Positions 28,450 through 38,463 are shown, counted from the stretch's first letter. The stretch is 64,000 bases of DNA from Bacteroidia bacterium (GCA_009929375.1 SAAO01000005.1:1-64000), one strand, 5' to 3'. Notes: generated by a model not told the origin, from the letters alone. Translations and numbers: made by a program.

Positions 28450-31400
28450 ACGACAGTTTTTCGTGTTGTTCTCTGTACTGAGTTGGTGTTAATCCGGTTT
28501 GCTGTTTGAATACGGTGCTGAAATATCGCTGGCTGACATAACCCAGCTCGAAAGCAATTTCCTGTATGGGTAAATCTTTATTTAACAGCATTTTTGTGGC
28601 TTTTTTGATTTTAAAATCCGTCACATAATTGTTGGCAGTCAGGCCGGTTAGTATTTTAACTTTATTGTAAAAAGTGGTACGGCTCATTGCCATTTCGGAG
28701 GCTACATTGTCGATGCGTAATTCATTGTCCGATAAATGTTCGCTTATGTAATCGTTGAGCTTGTTCAGAAATTTCTCGTCAGCATTGCTGTATGTAATTT
28801 CGTTGATGCCCACTTCGCTTTCAGTAGTCGAAAACTGCGTTCTCAACTGCAAGCGCTGACGAAGAATATTGGCGGTAGCAGCCAGTAACAAATCTACTCC
28901 GAAAGGTTTTGCCAGATAAAGGTCGGCGCCCATTTTGTAGCCAGTGAGCGAGCTTTCGTCGTCGCTGAGCGCCGTGAGCAACACCACGGGGATATGACTG
29001 ATATTGACATCGGATTTTATAGTTTTGCAAAGTTCAAAACCATCCATGCCGGGCATCATTACATCGCTAATCAGCATATCGGGCATGTGTTCGCGAATTT
29101 TTTCCAGCGCTTCCTGTCCGTTTGTGGCTGCAATAACTTTTCCGAAATATTCGCTTAAACTTTCGTGCATGTAAGCCAGCAAATCGGGTTCATCTTCGGC
29201 AATAAGCAGTGTCATTTCTTTGAAATTAAAATCTGTTTCCGAAGCATTTATTGTTTGAAGACTTTGTGTGTTCCGGTTTAGTAATTCACTTTCAACGCTT
29301 TGTTTTGGTGTGTTGAAATATGCCTGCAAAGGCAAACTAAACCAGAATGTGGATCCTTTGGGTTGTGAAGGTTCATACCCGATTTCTCCTTTGTGCATTT
29401 CAATTTGCGTTTTGGCATACGAAAGTCCAATGCCGCTTCCGCCTTTTTCGTGTCGTCCCTGATAAAACCGGCTAAACAGTTTGTCTCTTTCTTCAGCAGG
29501 TACACCCATTCCGCTGTCGGTTACGCAGACTTTAACTTTGCTATCCAGCAGTTCGGTTTTTATTGTGACAGTGCTTCCTGCATCCGAAAATTTGATAGCG
29601 TTCATAAGCAGATTCGACAAAACCTTGTTGCAACGCTCGCGGTCGAAGCTTATATCCGTAATCCGTTCGTCTTTCGTAATGATCAGCTGAATATTGCGGG
29701 CTTCAAACTCAAAACTGAAATCGTCGGCTACTTCCTGTACCCAATTATTGAAATGATGACTGTTCAGGTTCAGCATGTCGCTGTTTTTCTCCATTTTTCT
29801 GACATCGAGCACCATGTCAATCATGTTTTTCATGTTTTTCACATGTTTGTACATCAGCGTCAATACAGGTTTAAGCACCTTGGGCGTGTTTTCATCTTTC
29901 AAAAGTCGCCGTAGTGGTGCGTAAATAAGTGTGAGTGGAGTGCGCAACTCATGCGACACATTGATCAGGAATCTGATTTTTTGTTCCGAAAGCTCATTCT
30001 CACGTCTTTGCATTTCAAATTCCATCGATTGCCTGGTTTTTACAATTACCGAACGTCTGATGCGTAATAATATAAATGTCAGTGCAATGATTACGATCAG
30101 ATAGAACCACCATGTTTGCCACCAGGGTGGTGACACTCTGATGTGTGCAATGCTGAAAGGCGTGCTCCAAACCTGATTTTTCAGTTCGTACTGTAGCATA
30201 ATGCGATACGAGCCCGGGTTCAGATTCTGTATACGAATGGATTGTGTTTCGGGCTCGAGATATTGAGTACTGAGACCTTCGACCAGATAACGGTAACGTG
30301 GGTGCGAACGTAGGCCGGGTGTGTTGATGAAAAAGTTGAGTTGCAGCGATGTGAAATTCCACGGCAGTGTTATCGTTGTTTTTTTATCCGATTTCGAAAT
30401 TCTTTTGGGAGCAAGCTGACTGCCGTCGAGCAAAATGTCGAGCAATTCAAATTGAGGTTCTGCAATTTCGGGAAAAGGTATGTCCGACTGAATGACCGTC
30501 ATGCCCGAAACTCCACCCAAATAAATATTGCCACGCAAGCCGAGAAGTTTCGATTTTGGCAGATATTCATTGGCTGTAATTCCATCGGCTTTTTCATATT
30601 TGTAAATTTGGTCGGTATGTATGTTGTAGCGGTAAAGTGAGATGCCAGAGCCTATCCAGAGTGTGTTTTTCGCATCCAACTGAATGGTGGATGTCGATTT
30701 AATTCTGTCGGGCATGATTTGGGTTGCTTTTTTTGTGCGCAAATTATACTTTATCAGGCCCGACGAAAGTCCTATCCATAATACGCTGTCAGCTGAATAT
30801 TCCACAGCATTAATCACTGTGATATAGTTGTTTGGGATTCTGAAAACTGATTTTTCCCTGCCGGTTTTTGAATCGATAAGTGAGAAAACTGTGTTTGCAT
30901 ACACAAGAAGTTCGTTTTTCAGAAAAGTATTCGAATGAATTCTCAGAGCGCCATCTTCTTTAATGCTTGTTTTAATTTGACGGGTTTCTTTTTTATCGGT
31001 ATCGTACAGATAAAGTTGATTGTCTGATATGAAGATTTTTCCGTTTTCGTTGGCAAACACATTGAATCCTAACAAATCATTAGTCTTAATGAGTTCACCG
31101 TTCTTGCCTGTGAGCTGAAAGTCTTTGAGTTGGCCTGTCTTTTTATCGAAAAGCTTGAGACCTGCTTTGTACAGACTGAGTAATAAATACTGATCGGAAA
31201 AGGCTGTAATAGATGATACCTTTGTGCCGAATGAATTTCGGAAATGCGTAAATTTTTCTTTGTCGGGCTCAAAAAGATTGATTCCCTGCCCATCGGTACC
31301 TATCCATATTTTGTTTTCCTCATCCTGATAAAAACTCAGTACGGTTGCATCGCTCAGTCCCCATTCAGAGTTTAGTGGCGAGTTCGAATAACTGCTTGCA

Positions 31401-32389
31401 AATGTGTTTTTAATATTCAGTAATCCTGATCTGATGGCTCCAAGCCACAGATTGCCGTATTTGTCGGGATAAATGGTCAAAAGCGAGTTTACCTGTGCTG
31501 TGCCGTGTTTGTCGTTTTGTCCGGCCACGCGTTGCAGACGGCCATTTTTCTGATCGTAAGTGATAATGCCTTCGCCATCCGAAACCATCCATATTTTGTT
31601 GTGATAGCTGCAAATGTCCATCACCTTGTCAGCTTTCAGATATGAGTCGGCTGTGCTGAGGTCATACAGCTTTTGTCCCGAACGATCGAAGCATTGTGGC
31701 GCTTTTCCGTATTCCGAAATCCAGAAGTGTCCTTCGGGAGTGCTGAAAACATCCAGAATTCCTCCGCTCTGTGTAAATGTGCTTCGTGTAAGTTTGCCGG
31801 TAGCTGTTTCGCACAAAAACAAACCTTTCCATCTTGAGCCAATAAGCAAATGATTTTTATCGAACCGGTCAATTTTGCAGGAAGCAGTCAGGTTGGTTTC
31901 TACCCCACTGAAGATTTTTTCGCTCCATTCATTCTTTCTCGAATCATGAATATATAGGGTGCTTCCATTCGTCGCATACATAAAATCCCCTTTTACAAAA
32001 ATATTTTTCAGCGAAATGTCGCGATCGTTTATTTTTTCAGGAATAAAACTGTCCGAAAGCCGGTCGTAGCGACACAGAATGCCGCCTGTACCTATCCAAA
32101 GTCTGTTTTGTGAATCTTCGGCAATGAAAAAGATATTGTTGTGAGGTAGTGAATTCGGGTTTTTCGGATCGTTCAGGTAAGTGCGGATGCTTTGTCCGTC
32201 GTAACGATTGAGGCCTTCGCGTGTACCTATCCAAAGCATGCCTATATGATCGCGGAAAATTGCTTTCACAGTGCTCTGGCTCAGACCTTCGTGAAGCGAA
32301 ATTTGCTCGAAATAGTATTTGTCGGCATTTGCGCTCACAGAAGATGTAAGCAGTAAAACTAAGAGTGCGACAGTTTTCAGATTCTTCAT
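28448..32389 (-). CDS. hybrid two-component system regulator (sensor kinase fused to AraC-type output)
   Basis: This single 1313-residue protein senses glycan fragments in the periplasm and activates the locus. A signal peptide (1-22) precedes a two-propeller sensor made of Reg_prop repeats (about 30-640, with repeated LWIG motifs) and a Y_Y_Y domain (about 680-750). A membrane helix (about 757-775) follows. The histidine-kinase dimerisation domain carries His813 in VSHELRTP and the ATPase domain Asn930 and DSGMGVP. The receiver domain carries Asp1109 in ISDVMMPGMDG. Two helix-turn-helix motifs of the AraC family close the protein (about 1210-1310). It is the best candidate to bind the 21-bp-spaced direct repeats at 18239-18365. 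Confidence 0.95.
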   Translation of the reverse strand: MKNLKTVALLVLLLTSSVSANADKYYFEQISLHEGLSQSTVKAIFRDHIGMLWIGTREGLNRYDGQSIRTYLNDPKNPNSLPHNNIFFIAEDSQNRLWIGTGGILCRYDRLSDSFIPEKINDRDISLKNIFVKGDFMYATNGSTLYIHDSRKNEWSEKIFSGVETNLTASCKIDRFDKNHLLIGSRWKGLFLCETATGKLTRSTFTQSGGILDVFSTPEGHFWISEYGKAPQCFDRSGQKLYDLSTADSYLKADKVMDICSYHNKIWMVSDGEGIITYDQKNGRLQRVAGQNDKHGTAQVNSLLTIYPDKYGNLWLGAIRSGLLNIKNTFASSYSNSPLNSEWGLSDATVLSFYQDEENKIWIGTDGQGINLFEPDKEKFTHFRNSFGTKVSSITAFSDQYLLLSLYKAGLKLFDKKTGQLKDFQLTGKNGELIKTNDLLGFNVFANENGKIFISDNQLYLYDTDKKETRQIKTSIKEDGALRIHSNTFLKNELLVYANTVFSLIDSKTGREKSVFRIPNNYITVINAVEYSADSVLWIGLSSGLIKYNLRTKKATQIMPDRIKSTSTIQLDAKNTLWIGSGISLYRYNIHTDQIYKYEKADGITANEYLPKSKLLGLRGNIYLGGVSGMTVIQSDIPFPEIAEPQFELLDILLDGSQLAPKRISKSDKKTTITLPWNFTSLQLNFFINTPGLRSHPRYRYLVEGLSTQYLEPETQSIRIQNLNPGSYRIMLQYELKNQVWSTPFSIAHIRVSPPWWQTWWFYLIVIIALTFILLRIRRSVIVKTRQSMEFEMQRRENELSEQKIRFLINVSHELRTPLTLIYAPLRRLLKDENTPKVLKPVLTLMYKHVKNMKNMIDMVLDVRKMEKNSDMLNLNSHHFNNWVQEVADDFSFEFEARNIQLIITKDERITDISFDRERCNKVLSNLLMNAIKFSDAGSTVTIKTELLDSKVKVCVTDSGMGVPAEERDKLFSRFYQGRHEKGGSGIGLSYAKTQIEMHKGEIGYEPSQPKGSTFWFSLPLQAYFNTPKQSVESELLNRNTQSLQTINASETDFNFKEMTLLIAEDEPDLLAYMHESLSEYFGKVIAATNGQEALEKIREHMPDMLISDVMMPGMDGFELCKTIKSDVNISHIPVVLLTALSDDESSLTGYKMGADLYLAKPFGVDLLLAATANILRQRLQLRTQFSTTESEVGINEITYSNADEKFLNKLNDYISEHLSDNELRIDNVASEMAMSRTTFYNKVKILTGLTANNYVTDFKIKKATKMLLNKDLPIQEIAFELGYVSQRYFSTVFKQQTGLTPTQYREQHEKLS

Positions 32390-32429
32390 GTATTATCGGA
32401 TAAGCATTAACAGTTGTATGAGTTGTAAA

Positions 32430-32581
32430 AACACATAGTTGTGAAATAACAAGTTATTTCACTTAGCTTGATTGAATTTAACGGTTGTTGAGTTTGAAAG
32501 TAAATGTTTTTAAACATTTACAGCTATGTGTTCTTCTTTTCAACAGTTCTAAGAATAAATTCTATTGTGTCACTATGTGGT
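32430..32581. repeat. second copy of the dispersed hairpin family
   Basis: It shares three blocks in the same order with 11002-11156: AACACATAG (32430-32438), CTATGTGTTCTT (32524-32535) and ACTATGTGGT (32572-32581). The first two are again inverted relative to one another. The interior differs from the 11-kb copy. Confidence 0.5.
32441..32462. promoter_or_regulatory. 22-bp perfect palindrome upstream of the hybrid regulator
   Basis: GTGAAATAAC and GTTATTTCAC are separated by two bases. The palindrome lies 52 bp upstream of the regulator start codon and could be an operator or a leader hairpin. It may also be only the inner stem of the repeat element that contains it. Confidence 0.45.
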
Positions 32582-32684
32582 TAAATACCTAACTTGTGTA
32601 AATTCTATTCAAACAGCAAAACTAAATAAAACTCCTGATAAATTGGTATGTTGGGAAATTCGTGTGAAAGGTTTCCCGCATTTA

Positions 32685-32747
32685 AACAAAAAATACGCAA
32701 TTAATACCCTTCAAATTTATTTCAGTTTGTGGATTAATTGCGTATTT
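32685..32747 (-). terminator. terminator of the sulfatase-sialidase gene
   Basis: A 15-bp perfect stem (32691-32705 with 32733-32747) lies just downstream of the minus-strand gene. On that strand it is followed by the tract TTTTTTGTTT. Confidence 0.8.
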
Positions 32748-32768
32748 CGCCATTTTAAGTTGCAGCTT

Positions 32769-35339
32769 TTATTTCTGCAGCAGTTTCTTTAACGGTACAC
32801 TTACGAAAGCATTTTTTGTATAATTATCTTTTTCGAAAAAGATGCCCAGATGGCCATCTTTTGTGATTGTGAGGGCTGAATAAGCCGAACCTCCGCTGTA
32901 AATGGGGAAGCCTGCCGACCATGTTTTGCCGTTGTCGTCGCTAATGCGAATGGTCAGATTTTCGCGTTTGTTGCGTGAGTTGGCATTCGAAAAAATCAGA
33001 TAGTTTTTGCCACGATATTTGATTGCAATCAGTCCTGCATTGCAGCTCGGGTCGGTAAGTTGCTCTTCGCGTGTGCTTTGCCATGTTTTGCCGTTGTCGG
33101 ATGAAATGTGTACGTGACGTTTGCCTGCTCCGTTTACCCGGCTGTTTATCATCAGGCGGCCATCGCTCAGTTCGGTGATAATCGATTCGTCGGCAGGTTT
33201 CACCGCATTTTCGTTTACAAACCAGGTTTTACCATTGTCGTTACTGCCAAATACAAATACGCCGTGTTTCAGATTGACCAGTGTGTGAAGCATTTGTCCC
33301 GAACGGGTTTGCAATCCACGTCCTGAGGTGATAAATTTAAAATCTTTTTCCCACTCCGGTTTTGTCATTTGCGAAGTGATATCCACAGGCTTGCTCCATG
33401 TTTTACCGTTATCGGCACTTTTGCAAAAATGTAGTTTGAAAATGTTCTTTTCTTTTTCAAGATCCATGTAGTTGTAAAACAGGAAAACTTCCTTCGTTTT
33501 GTTGTTCACAATCATCGACGGGTCCGAAGCCGATTGTCCGAACGGGAAATCAACCACAGTTTCAATTGGAAGCCATGTTTTACCATTGTCGGTGCTGCGG
33601 CGAATTACAATATTAATATCCTTGCTTGCAATAAGGTCGCCGCAATGTGGAACGCGTTCGTCAATCGCCGCTATCAGGTCGCCATTGGGCGCAGTTACCA
33701 GCGATGGAATTCGGTAGCACGAAACGCCTTCTTTCATTGAGCTGTCGAAAAGGCTTTCGAACGAAAGTGACTCATTTTTAATGCGAATCGGGTCGTCGTA
33801 TTTTATCTGCAGATCGTTGAGTTGCTTTTTGAGTGTTTTAATAGTTTTAGCATAAGCCGGATTGTCAATCAGATTATTCATTTCTGTCGGGTCGTTTTTC
33901 AGGTCGTAAAGTTCCCATGTGTCGATGTCGTTGTAGAAATGAATCAGTTTGTAACGTTGAGTACGAATACCATAATGACGTTTTACAGCATGCTCGGCAG
34001 GATATTCCTGATAATGATAATAAAGCGCATTGCGCCACGAGCGCGGATTTTTTCCTTCGAGCAAAGGCAGATACGATTCGCCCTGAATGTCGGCAGGAAT
34101 TTCGATACCGGCAATGTCGAGGAAAGTAGGAGCGTGGTCGATGTTTTGTACCATTTGGTTAATTGTTTTGCCACGTTGCTTTTGCATTTTTTCGGGTAAA
34201 CGCATTACCAGCGGTGTGCGTAGCGATTCCTCGTACATAAAACGTTTGTCGAACCAGCCGTGCTCGCCCATATAAAATCCCTGATCGGAAGTGTAGATGA
34301 CCAGCGTGTTTTCGAGCAATCCTTCTTTTTCGAGATAGGTATATAGTCGTCCGATATTGTCGTCGAGCGCTTTGGCCGTTTTCAGATAATCTTTCATGTA
34401 GCGCTGAAACTTCCATTCAGCAAGTTCGCGACCACTTAAATGGCGGTTTGCCAGATCATTTTGAACAGAATCGTAAAACTGCTGAACAGCTTGTTGTTCA
34501 TGTGGCAGCATTCGTCCTACAATTGAGTTTTTATCAGGCGAACTTATTGCGTCGGCAATATAATTTCTTTTTGAAACCGGATCGGTTACTTTCAGGTCGT
34601 AGCCCCAGTGCATGTGCTTGTCAATGCCCATTTCGGCTGTAGAAGCTGCTAAGCGACCATCGTAATTATCGAAAAAGTTTGCGGGAACCTCAAAAGTCTG
34701 CTTTTCGTAAGCATGTAAATCCTCAATTTTCGGCATCCAGTTGCGGTGTGTGGCTTTGTGATGTACGAAAAGTGCAAATGGTTTTGTTTTGTCGCGATTG
34801 CCGAGCCATTTTATACTTTTGTCGGTAATAATGTCGGTCACGTAGCCCAGTTCCACATGTCGTCCGTTCGGAGTGATAAATTCGGGTTGATAATAATGTC
34901 CCTGTCCGGGCAGTATTTCCCAATAATCGAAACCGGTAGGGTTGCTTTCGAGATGCCACTTTCCAACCATGGCAGTTTGGTATCCATTGGCTTTCAGGAT
35001 TTTTGGCATGGTTTGCTGATTGCCATCGAAATGATCTTCGTTGTTTACTTTGCCATTTTTATGGCTGTGTTTACCTGTGAGCATACAGGCGCGGCTTGGT
35101 CCCGAAATGGAGTTGGCCACAAAACTCTGGGTGAATGTAACTCCTTCAGTTGCCAGTTTGTCGATATTGGGTGTATATCCTTCTTTGCCGTTGTATGCGC
35201 CAATCATTTGGCCGGTGTGGTCGTCGGACATGATGTAAATAATGTTCAGCGGCTTTTCCTGTGCTGAAAGAAATGAGGTTGCAAAAAGTGCAGTGGCTAC
35301 TGTCAGCCCGGTTCTGATTGTTTTTTGTGAACTTTTCAT
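32769..35339 (-). CDS. sulfatase-sialidase fusion protein
   Basis: I chose the ATG at 35337-35339, giving 856 residues; 14 in-frame residues upstream lack signal-peptide character. After the signal peptide (1-26), residues 28-515 form an S1-family sulfatase. Its site SGPSR (79-83) makes Ser79 the precursor of formylglycine, the serine type that needs an anaerobic maturase not found in this window. Residues 523-856 form a GH33-like sialidase with the arginine motif YRIPS (542-546), the motif AAIDER with a likely acid/base Asp, and five Asp boxes of the form S-x-D-N-G-K-T-W. It would remove sulfate and sialic acid caps together. There is no T9SS tail. Both domains look complete. Confidence 0.9.
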   Translation of the reverse strand: MKSSQKTIRTGLTVATALFATSFLSAQEKPLNIIYIMSDDHTGQMIGAYNGKEGYTPNIDKLATEGVTFTQSFVANSISGPSRACMLTGKHSHKNGKVNNEDHFDGNQQTMPKILKANGYQTAMVGKWHLESNPTGFDYWEILPGQGHYYQPEFITPNGRHVELGYVTDIITDKSIKWLGNRDKTKPFALFVHHKATHRNWMPKIEDLHAYEKQTFEVPANFFDNYDGRLAASTAEMGIDKHMHWGYDLKVTDPVSKRNYIADAISSPDKNSIVGRMLPHEQQAVQQFYDSVQNDLANRHLSGRELAEWKFQRYMKDYLKTAKALDDNIGRLYTYLEKEGLLENTLVIYTSDQGFYMGEHGWFDKRFMYEESLRTPLVMRLPEKMQKQRGKTINQMVQNIDHAPTFLDIAGIEIPADIQGESYLPLLEGKNPRSWRNALYYHYQEYPAEHAVKRHYGIRTQRYKLIHFYNDIDTWELYDLKNDPTEMNNLIDNPAYAKTIKTLKKQLNDLQIKYDDPIRIKNESLSFESLFDSSMKEGVSCYRIPSLVTAPNGDLIAAIDERVPHCGDLIASKDINIVIRRSTDNGKTWLPIETVVDFPFGQSASDPSMIVNNKTKEVFLFYNYMDLEKEKNIFKLHFCKSADNGKTWSKPVDITSQMTKPEWEKDFKFITSGRGLQTRSGQMLHTLVNLKHGVFVFGSNDNGKTWFVNENAVKPADESIITELSDGRLMINSRVNGAGKRHVHISSDNGKTWQSTREEQLTDPSCNAGLIAIKYRGKNYLIFSNANSRNKRENLTIRISDDNGKTWSAGFPIYSGGSAYSALTITKDGHLGIFFEKDNYTKNAFVSVPLKKLLQK

Positions 35340-35370
35340 TATGTAACTAATTCTTTTCGTATTAAAGCTA

Positions 35371-35378
35371 CAAATATA
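35371..35378 (-). promoter_or_regulatory. -7 box of the sulfatase-sialidase gene
   Basis: The minus strand reads TATATTTG, matching TAnnTTTG, 31 bp upstream of the chosen start codon. No -33 TTTG was found at the proper distance. Confidence 0.5.
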
Positions 35379-35401
35379 CAAATAATTATTTAATAAGTCT
35401 T

Positions 35402-35431
35402 TTTGTATGATTGATATATTTACTATATTTG
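35402..35431 (+). promoter_or_regulatory. promoter of the two-sulfatase and GH123 operon
   Basis: TTTG (35402-35405) is followed after 18 bp by TATATTTG (35424-35431). It lies 92 bp upstream of the first sulfatase start and diverges from the sulfatase-sialidase promoter. Confidence 0.75.
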
Positions 35432-35523
35432 TCGCAGATTAATAAAATAATTAAATAAATTGTAGCAAAAATTTCAACGCTGCTATTTTTTGCATAATAA
35501 TGCCTTCAAATTGTATTTTGAAA

Positions 35524-36921
35524 ATGAAAAACACGCTTATTCCCGCTTTACTTTCCACACTTGTTGTTCCCGGAATATCTGCTCAGAAATCCGCAAAGCC
35601 CAATATTATCTACATTCTGGCCGACGATCTCGGGTACGGTGATATAGGTTGCTACGGACAAAAGCAAATTGAAACGCCCAATATCGACAAACTGGCTGCT
35701 GGTGGTGTGCAGTTTATGCAGCATTACGCAGGTTCTACCGTAAGTGCTCCTTCGCGATCGGCGCTTCTTACAGGTTTACATACAGGTCATACACCTATTC
35801 GTGGAAATGCCGAAGTAAGTCCTGAAGGGCAGAAACCACTTCCGGCAGGTACTTTTACCATTGCGCATATGCTCAAGGAACAGGGTTACGCAACCGGAGC
35901 TTTCGGTAAATGGGGACTCGGTTTTCCGAATTCGGAAGGAAATCCGAATGCCATGGGATTTGATCTTTTCTACGGGTATAATTGTCAGCGTCAGGCGCAT
36001 CATTATTATCCCGAACATATTTACAGAAACAATCAGAAAATAATGCTTCCGGGTAATGAAAACGGAGAGCGTAAGGTGTATGCGCAGGATTTGATACAGG
36101 AAGAGACGTTGAATTTCATTCGCAGAAATGCCGGAAAACCGTTTTTTGCTTTTGTGCCAGTGGTGTTGCCACATGCCGAACTTGTTTCGCCCGACGACAG
36201 CATAGCACAAAAGTACAGAGCCCGGATAAAAGATGAAAAGCCTTTTAAAGGAATTCCCGGCAGTTATGGGGCTACAGAAACTCCTAAAGCCGATTTTGCT
36301 GCCATGGTGGCCCGGTTGGATGCTTATGTGGGACAAATTGTGGAAGAACTTCGTAAAAACGGAATTGAGAAAAATACCATTATCATTTTCAGCAGCGACA
36401 ATGGTCCGCATGCCGAAGGTGGCAACAATCCGGAATTCTTCAATAGTAACGGTTCGTTTCGCGGTCTGAAACGCGATTTGTACGAAGGCGGCATTCGTGT
36501 TCCCATGATTGTGTCGTGGCCGGGGAAAGTGCAAGCCGGAAAAGTAACCGATCATATTTCGGCACAATGGGATGTAATGCCCACTGTGAAAGAACTGACA
36601 TCTTCGAAAGCGAAATTCAAAACCGACGGCGTTTCGTTTGCTAAAACTATTCTGGGAAAAAAAGGACAGAAACAACACAAATATCTTTATTGGGAATTTC
36701 ACGAAATGGGCGGTCGTGTGGCTGTTCGTGCAGGCGACTGGAAAGCTGTGGTTTACAATTACGGAAAAAATCCCAACGCTACTCCCGAATTGTATAATTT
36801 AAAAACCGATCCTTCAGAAACCAAAAATGTGGCTGCCGAAAATCCTCGTGTGCTTAAACACCTGACGAAAATGCTGCAAAACTCCCGTACAGATTCGAAG
36901 GATTTTAATTTCGGAAGATAA
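35524..36921 (+). CDS. S1-family sulfatase (arylsulfatase-like)
   Basis: The chosen start at 35524 gives 465 residues and places the signal peptide MKNTLIPALLSTLVVPGISA at the N-terminus; an ATG eight codons upstream is also in frame. The active site is SAPSR (74-78), with Ser74 as the formylglycine precursor, followed by LLTG. The metal-binding segment ADDLGYGDIGCYG (about 33-45) and the later SSDNGPHAEGG are typical of S1 sulfatases. No T9SS tail is present, so it is probably periplasmic. It leads an operon with another sulfatase (15 bp gap) and a GH123 enzyme. Which sulfated sugar it cleaves cannot be told from the sequence. Confidence 0.92.
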   Translation: MKNTLIPALLSTLVVPGISAQKSAKPNIIYILADDLGYGDIGCYGQKQIETPNIDKLAAGGVQFMQHYAGSTVSAPSRSALLTGLHTGHTPIRGNAEVSPEGQKPLPAGTFTIAHMLKEQGYATGAFGKWGLGFPNSEGNPNAMGFDLFYGYNCQRQAHHYYPEHIYRNNQKIMLPGNENGERKVYAQDLIQEETLNFIRRNAGKPFFAFVPVVLPHAELVSPDDSIAQKYRARIKDEKPFKGIPGSYGATETPKADFAAMVARLDAYVGQIVEELRKNGIEKNTIIIFSSDNGPHAEGGNNPEFFNSNGSFRGLKRDLYEGGIRVPMIVSWPGKVQAGKVTDHISAQWDVMPTVKELTSSKAKFKTDGVSFAKTILGKKGQKQHKYLYWEFHEMGGRVAVRAGDWKAVVYNYGKNPNATPELYNLKTDPSETKNVAAENPRVLKHLTKMLQNSRTDSKDFNFGR

Positions 36922-36936
36922 TTTCATTAATAAGAA

Positions 36937-38463
36937 ATGAAACATTCACATAAAATCATATATCCACTTGGGCTGCTTGCTTTGCAGGCTACTGCTCAAG
37001 CGCCCGATCGCCCGAATATCATTGTTTTTCTGGTGGACGACATGGGCTGGCAGGATACTTCAGTGCCTTTTCACAGCGAGCGTACCAAATTCAACGATAC
37101 CTACGAAACACCCAATATGGAGCGATTGGAGGCTCAGGGAATGAAATTTACGCAAAGTTATGCCTGTGCGGTGAGTTCGCCTTCGCGCGTAAGTCTGCTT
37201 ACCGGAATGAATGCAGCCCGTCATCGTGTGACTAACTGGACTTTGTTTAAAAACCAGCCGACCGACCGACGCAGCGAAGTACTCAGTTTTCCGGAATGGA
37301 ATGTGAATGGCATTTGTCAGGTAGATGGCATTGAACGCACGACTGCTGTAACTGCACTTCCGCAGCTTTTGAAAAATGCAGGATATCATACAATTCATTG
37401 CGGAAAAGCACATTTCGGAGCTATAAATACTCTGGGAGAAAGTCCGTATCATTTGGGTTTCGAAGTGAATATTGCAGGTCATGCAGGTGGTGGGCTTGCT
37501 TCGTATCTGGGTGAAAAGAATTTTGGTAATACACCCGATGGTATGCGTAAACATCCTCAGGCCATTCCGGGTCTCGAAAAATATCATGGAAAAGATATTT
37601 TCGCTACTGAAGCACTTACGCTCGAAGCCATTTCTGCACTCGACCGCGCTAAAAAACTCGGACAGCCATTTTTCCTTTACATGGCGCATTATGCTATTCA
37701 TATTCCGGTTGATAAGGATAAACGCTTTTTTCAGAAATATATCGACAAGGGGCTCGATCCGCGTGAGGCTGCTTATGCTTCACTGATTGAAGGTATGGAC
37801 AAGAGTCTGGGTGACTTGCTCAACTGGCTCGAAACCAACGGTGAGGCGCAGAATACTATTGTAATGTTTATGTCCGATAATGGTGGATTCTCAAATGGAG
37901 CGCAATGGCGTGGTGGCGAACTCTTTACACACAATGCACCCCTGCGGTCGGGCAAAGGCTCTGCTTATGAGGGCGGAATCAGAGTACCTATGATTGTGAA
38001 ATATCCGGGAAAAACAGCCGCAGCTTCGGTTTGCAAACAACCGGTGATGATAGAGGATTTCTTCCCTTCGATACTCGAAATGGCGGGCATTAAAAAGCCA
38101 GAAATCAGACAAGAAGTTGATGGCAAAAGTTTTGTCTCATTACTCGAAGGAAAGAAAATGGCACAAAGACGGAGTTTTTTCTGGCACTATCCTAATCTGT
38201 GGGATGGAACAGCTCCCGGTGTTTTCCCTTCGTCCACCATTTTAAAAGGCAATATGAAACTGATTTACAATTATGAAACAGGCGGGAAAGAGTTGTATAA
38301 TCTGGCAGTTGATCTGAGCGAAACACACAATCTGGCAAATGAAGACCCGGTGTTGCTGAAAAAACTTTCGAAAGAACTCGGGCAATATCTTCGAAAAGTG
38401 AAAGCACAACGACCTGTGATCAAAGCCACCGGAAAATTAGCGCCATGGCCTGACGAGATTTAA
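36937..38463 (+). CDS. S1-family sulfatase
   Basis: The 508-residue enzyme has a short signal peptide (1-21) and the motif SSPSR (80-84), making Ser80 the formylglycine precursor, followed by VSLLTG. The metal-site segment FLVDDMGWQD (31-40) and the later MSDNGGFSNG are intact. It differs clearly from the preceding sulfatase, with a longer insertion after the active site, so it belongs to another subfamily and probably hits another sulfate position. It lies between the first sulfatase and the GH123 gene with gaps of 15 and 31 bp, so co-transcription is very likely. Confidence 0.92.
   Translation: MKHSHKIIYPLGLLALQATAQAPDRPNIIVFLVDDMGWQDTSVPFHSERTKFNDTYETPNMERLEAQGMKFTQSYACAVSSPSRVSLLTGMNAARHRVTNWTLFKNQPTDRRSEVLSFPEWNVNGICQVDGIERTTAVTALPQLLKNAGYHTIHCGKAHFGAINTLGESPYHLGFEVNIAGHAGGGLASYLGEKNFGNTPDGMRKHPQAIPGLEKYHGKDIFATEALTLEAISALDRAKKLGQPFFLYMAHYAIHIPVDKDKRFFQKYIDKGLDPREAAYASLIEGMDKSLGDLLNWLETNGEAQNTIVMFMSDNGGFSNGAQWRGGELFTHNAPLRSGKGSAYEGGIRVPMIVKYPGKTAAASVCKQPVMIEDFFPSILEMAGIKKPEIRQEVDGKSFVSLLEGKKMAQRRSFFWHYPNLWDGTAPGVFPSSTILKGNMKLIYNYETGGKELYNLAVDLSETHNLANEDPVLLKKLSKELGQYLRKVKAQRPVIKATGKLAPWPDEI

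Larger units (their letters stand above)
32390..32768. other. gene-free region upstream of the hybrid regulator
   Basis: This 379-bp gap holds a 22-bp palindrome (32441-32462), a stretch related to the element near 11.1 kb (32430-32581) and the terminator of the sulfatase-sialidase gene (32685-32747). A minus-strand TAGTTTTG box (complement of 32617-32624) could be the regulator promoter, but no -33 element is evident. Confidence 0.55.

Noticed and set aside
35776-36702. Long minus-strand open frame (308 codons) inside the first sulfatase
   Set aside because: It is antisense to the conserved sulfatase motifs and its translation resembles no protein family.
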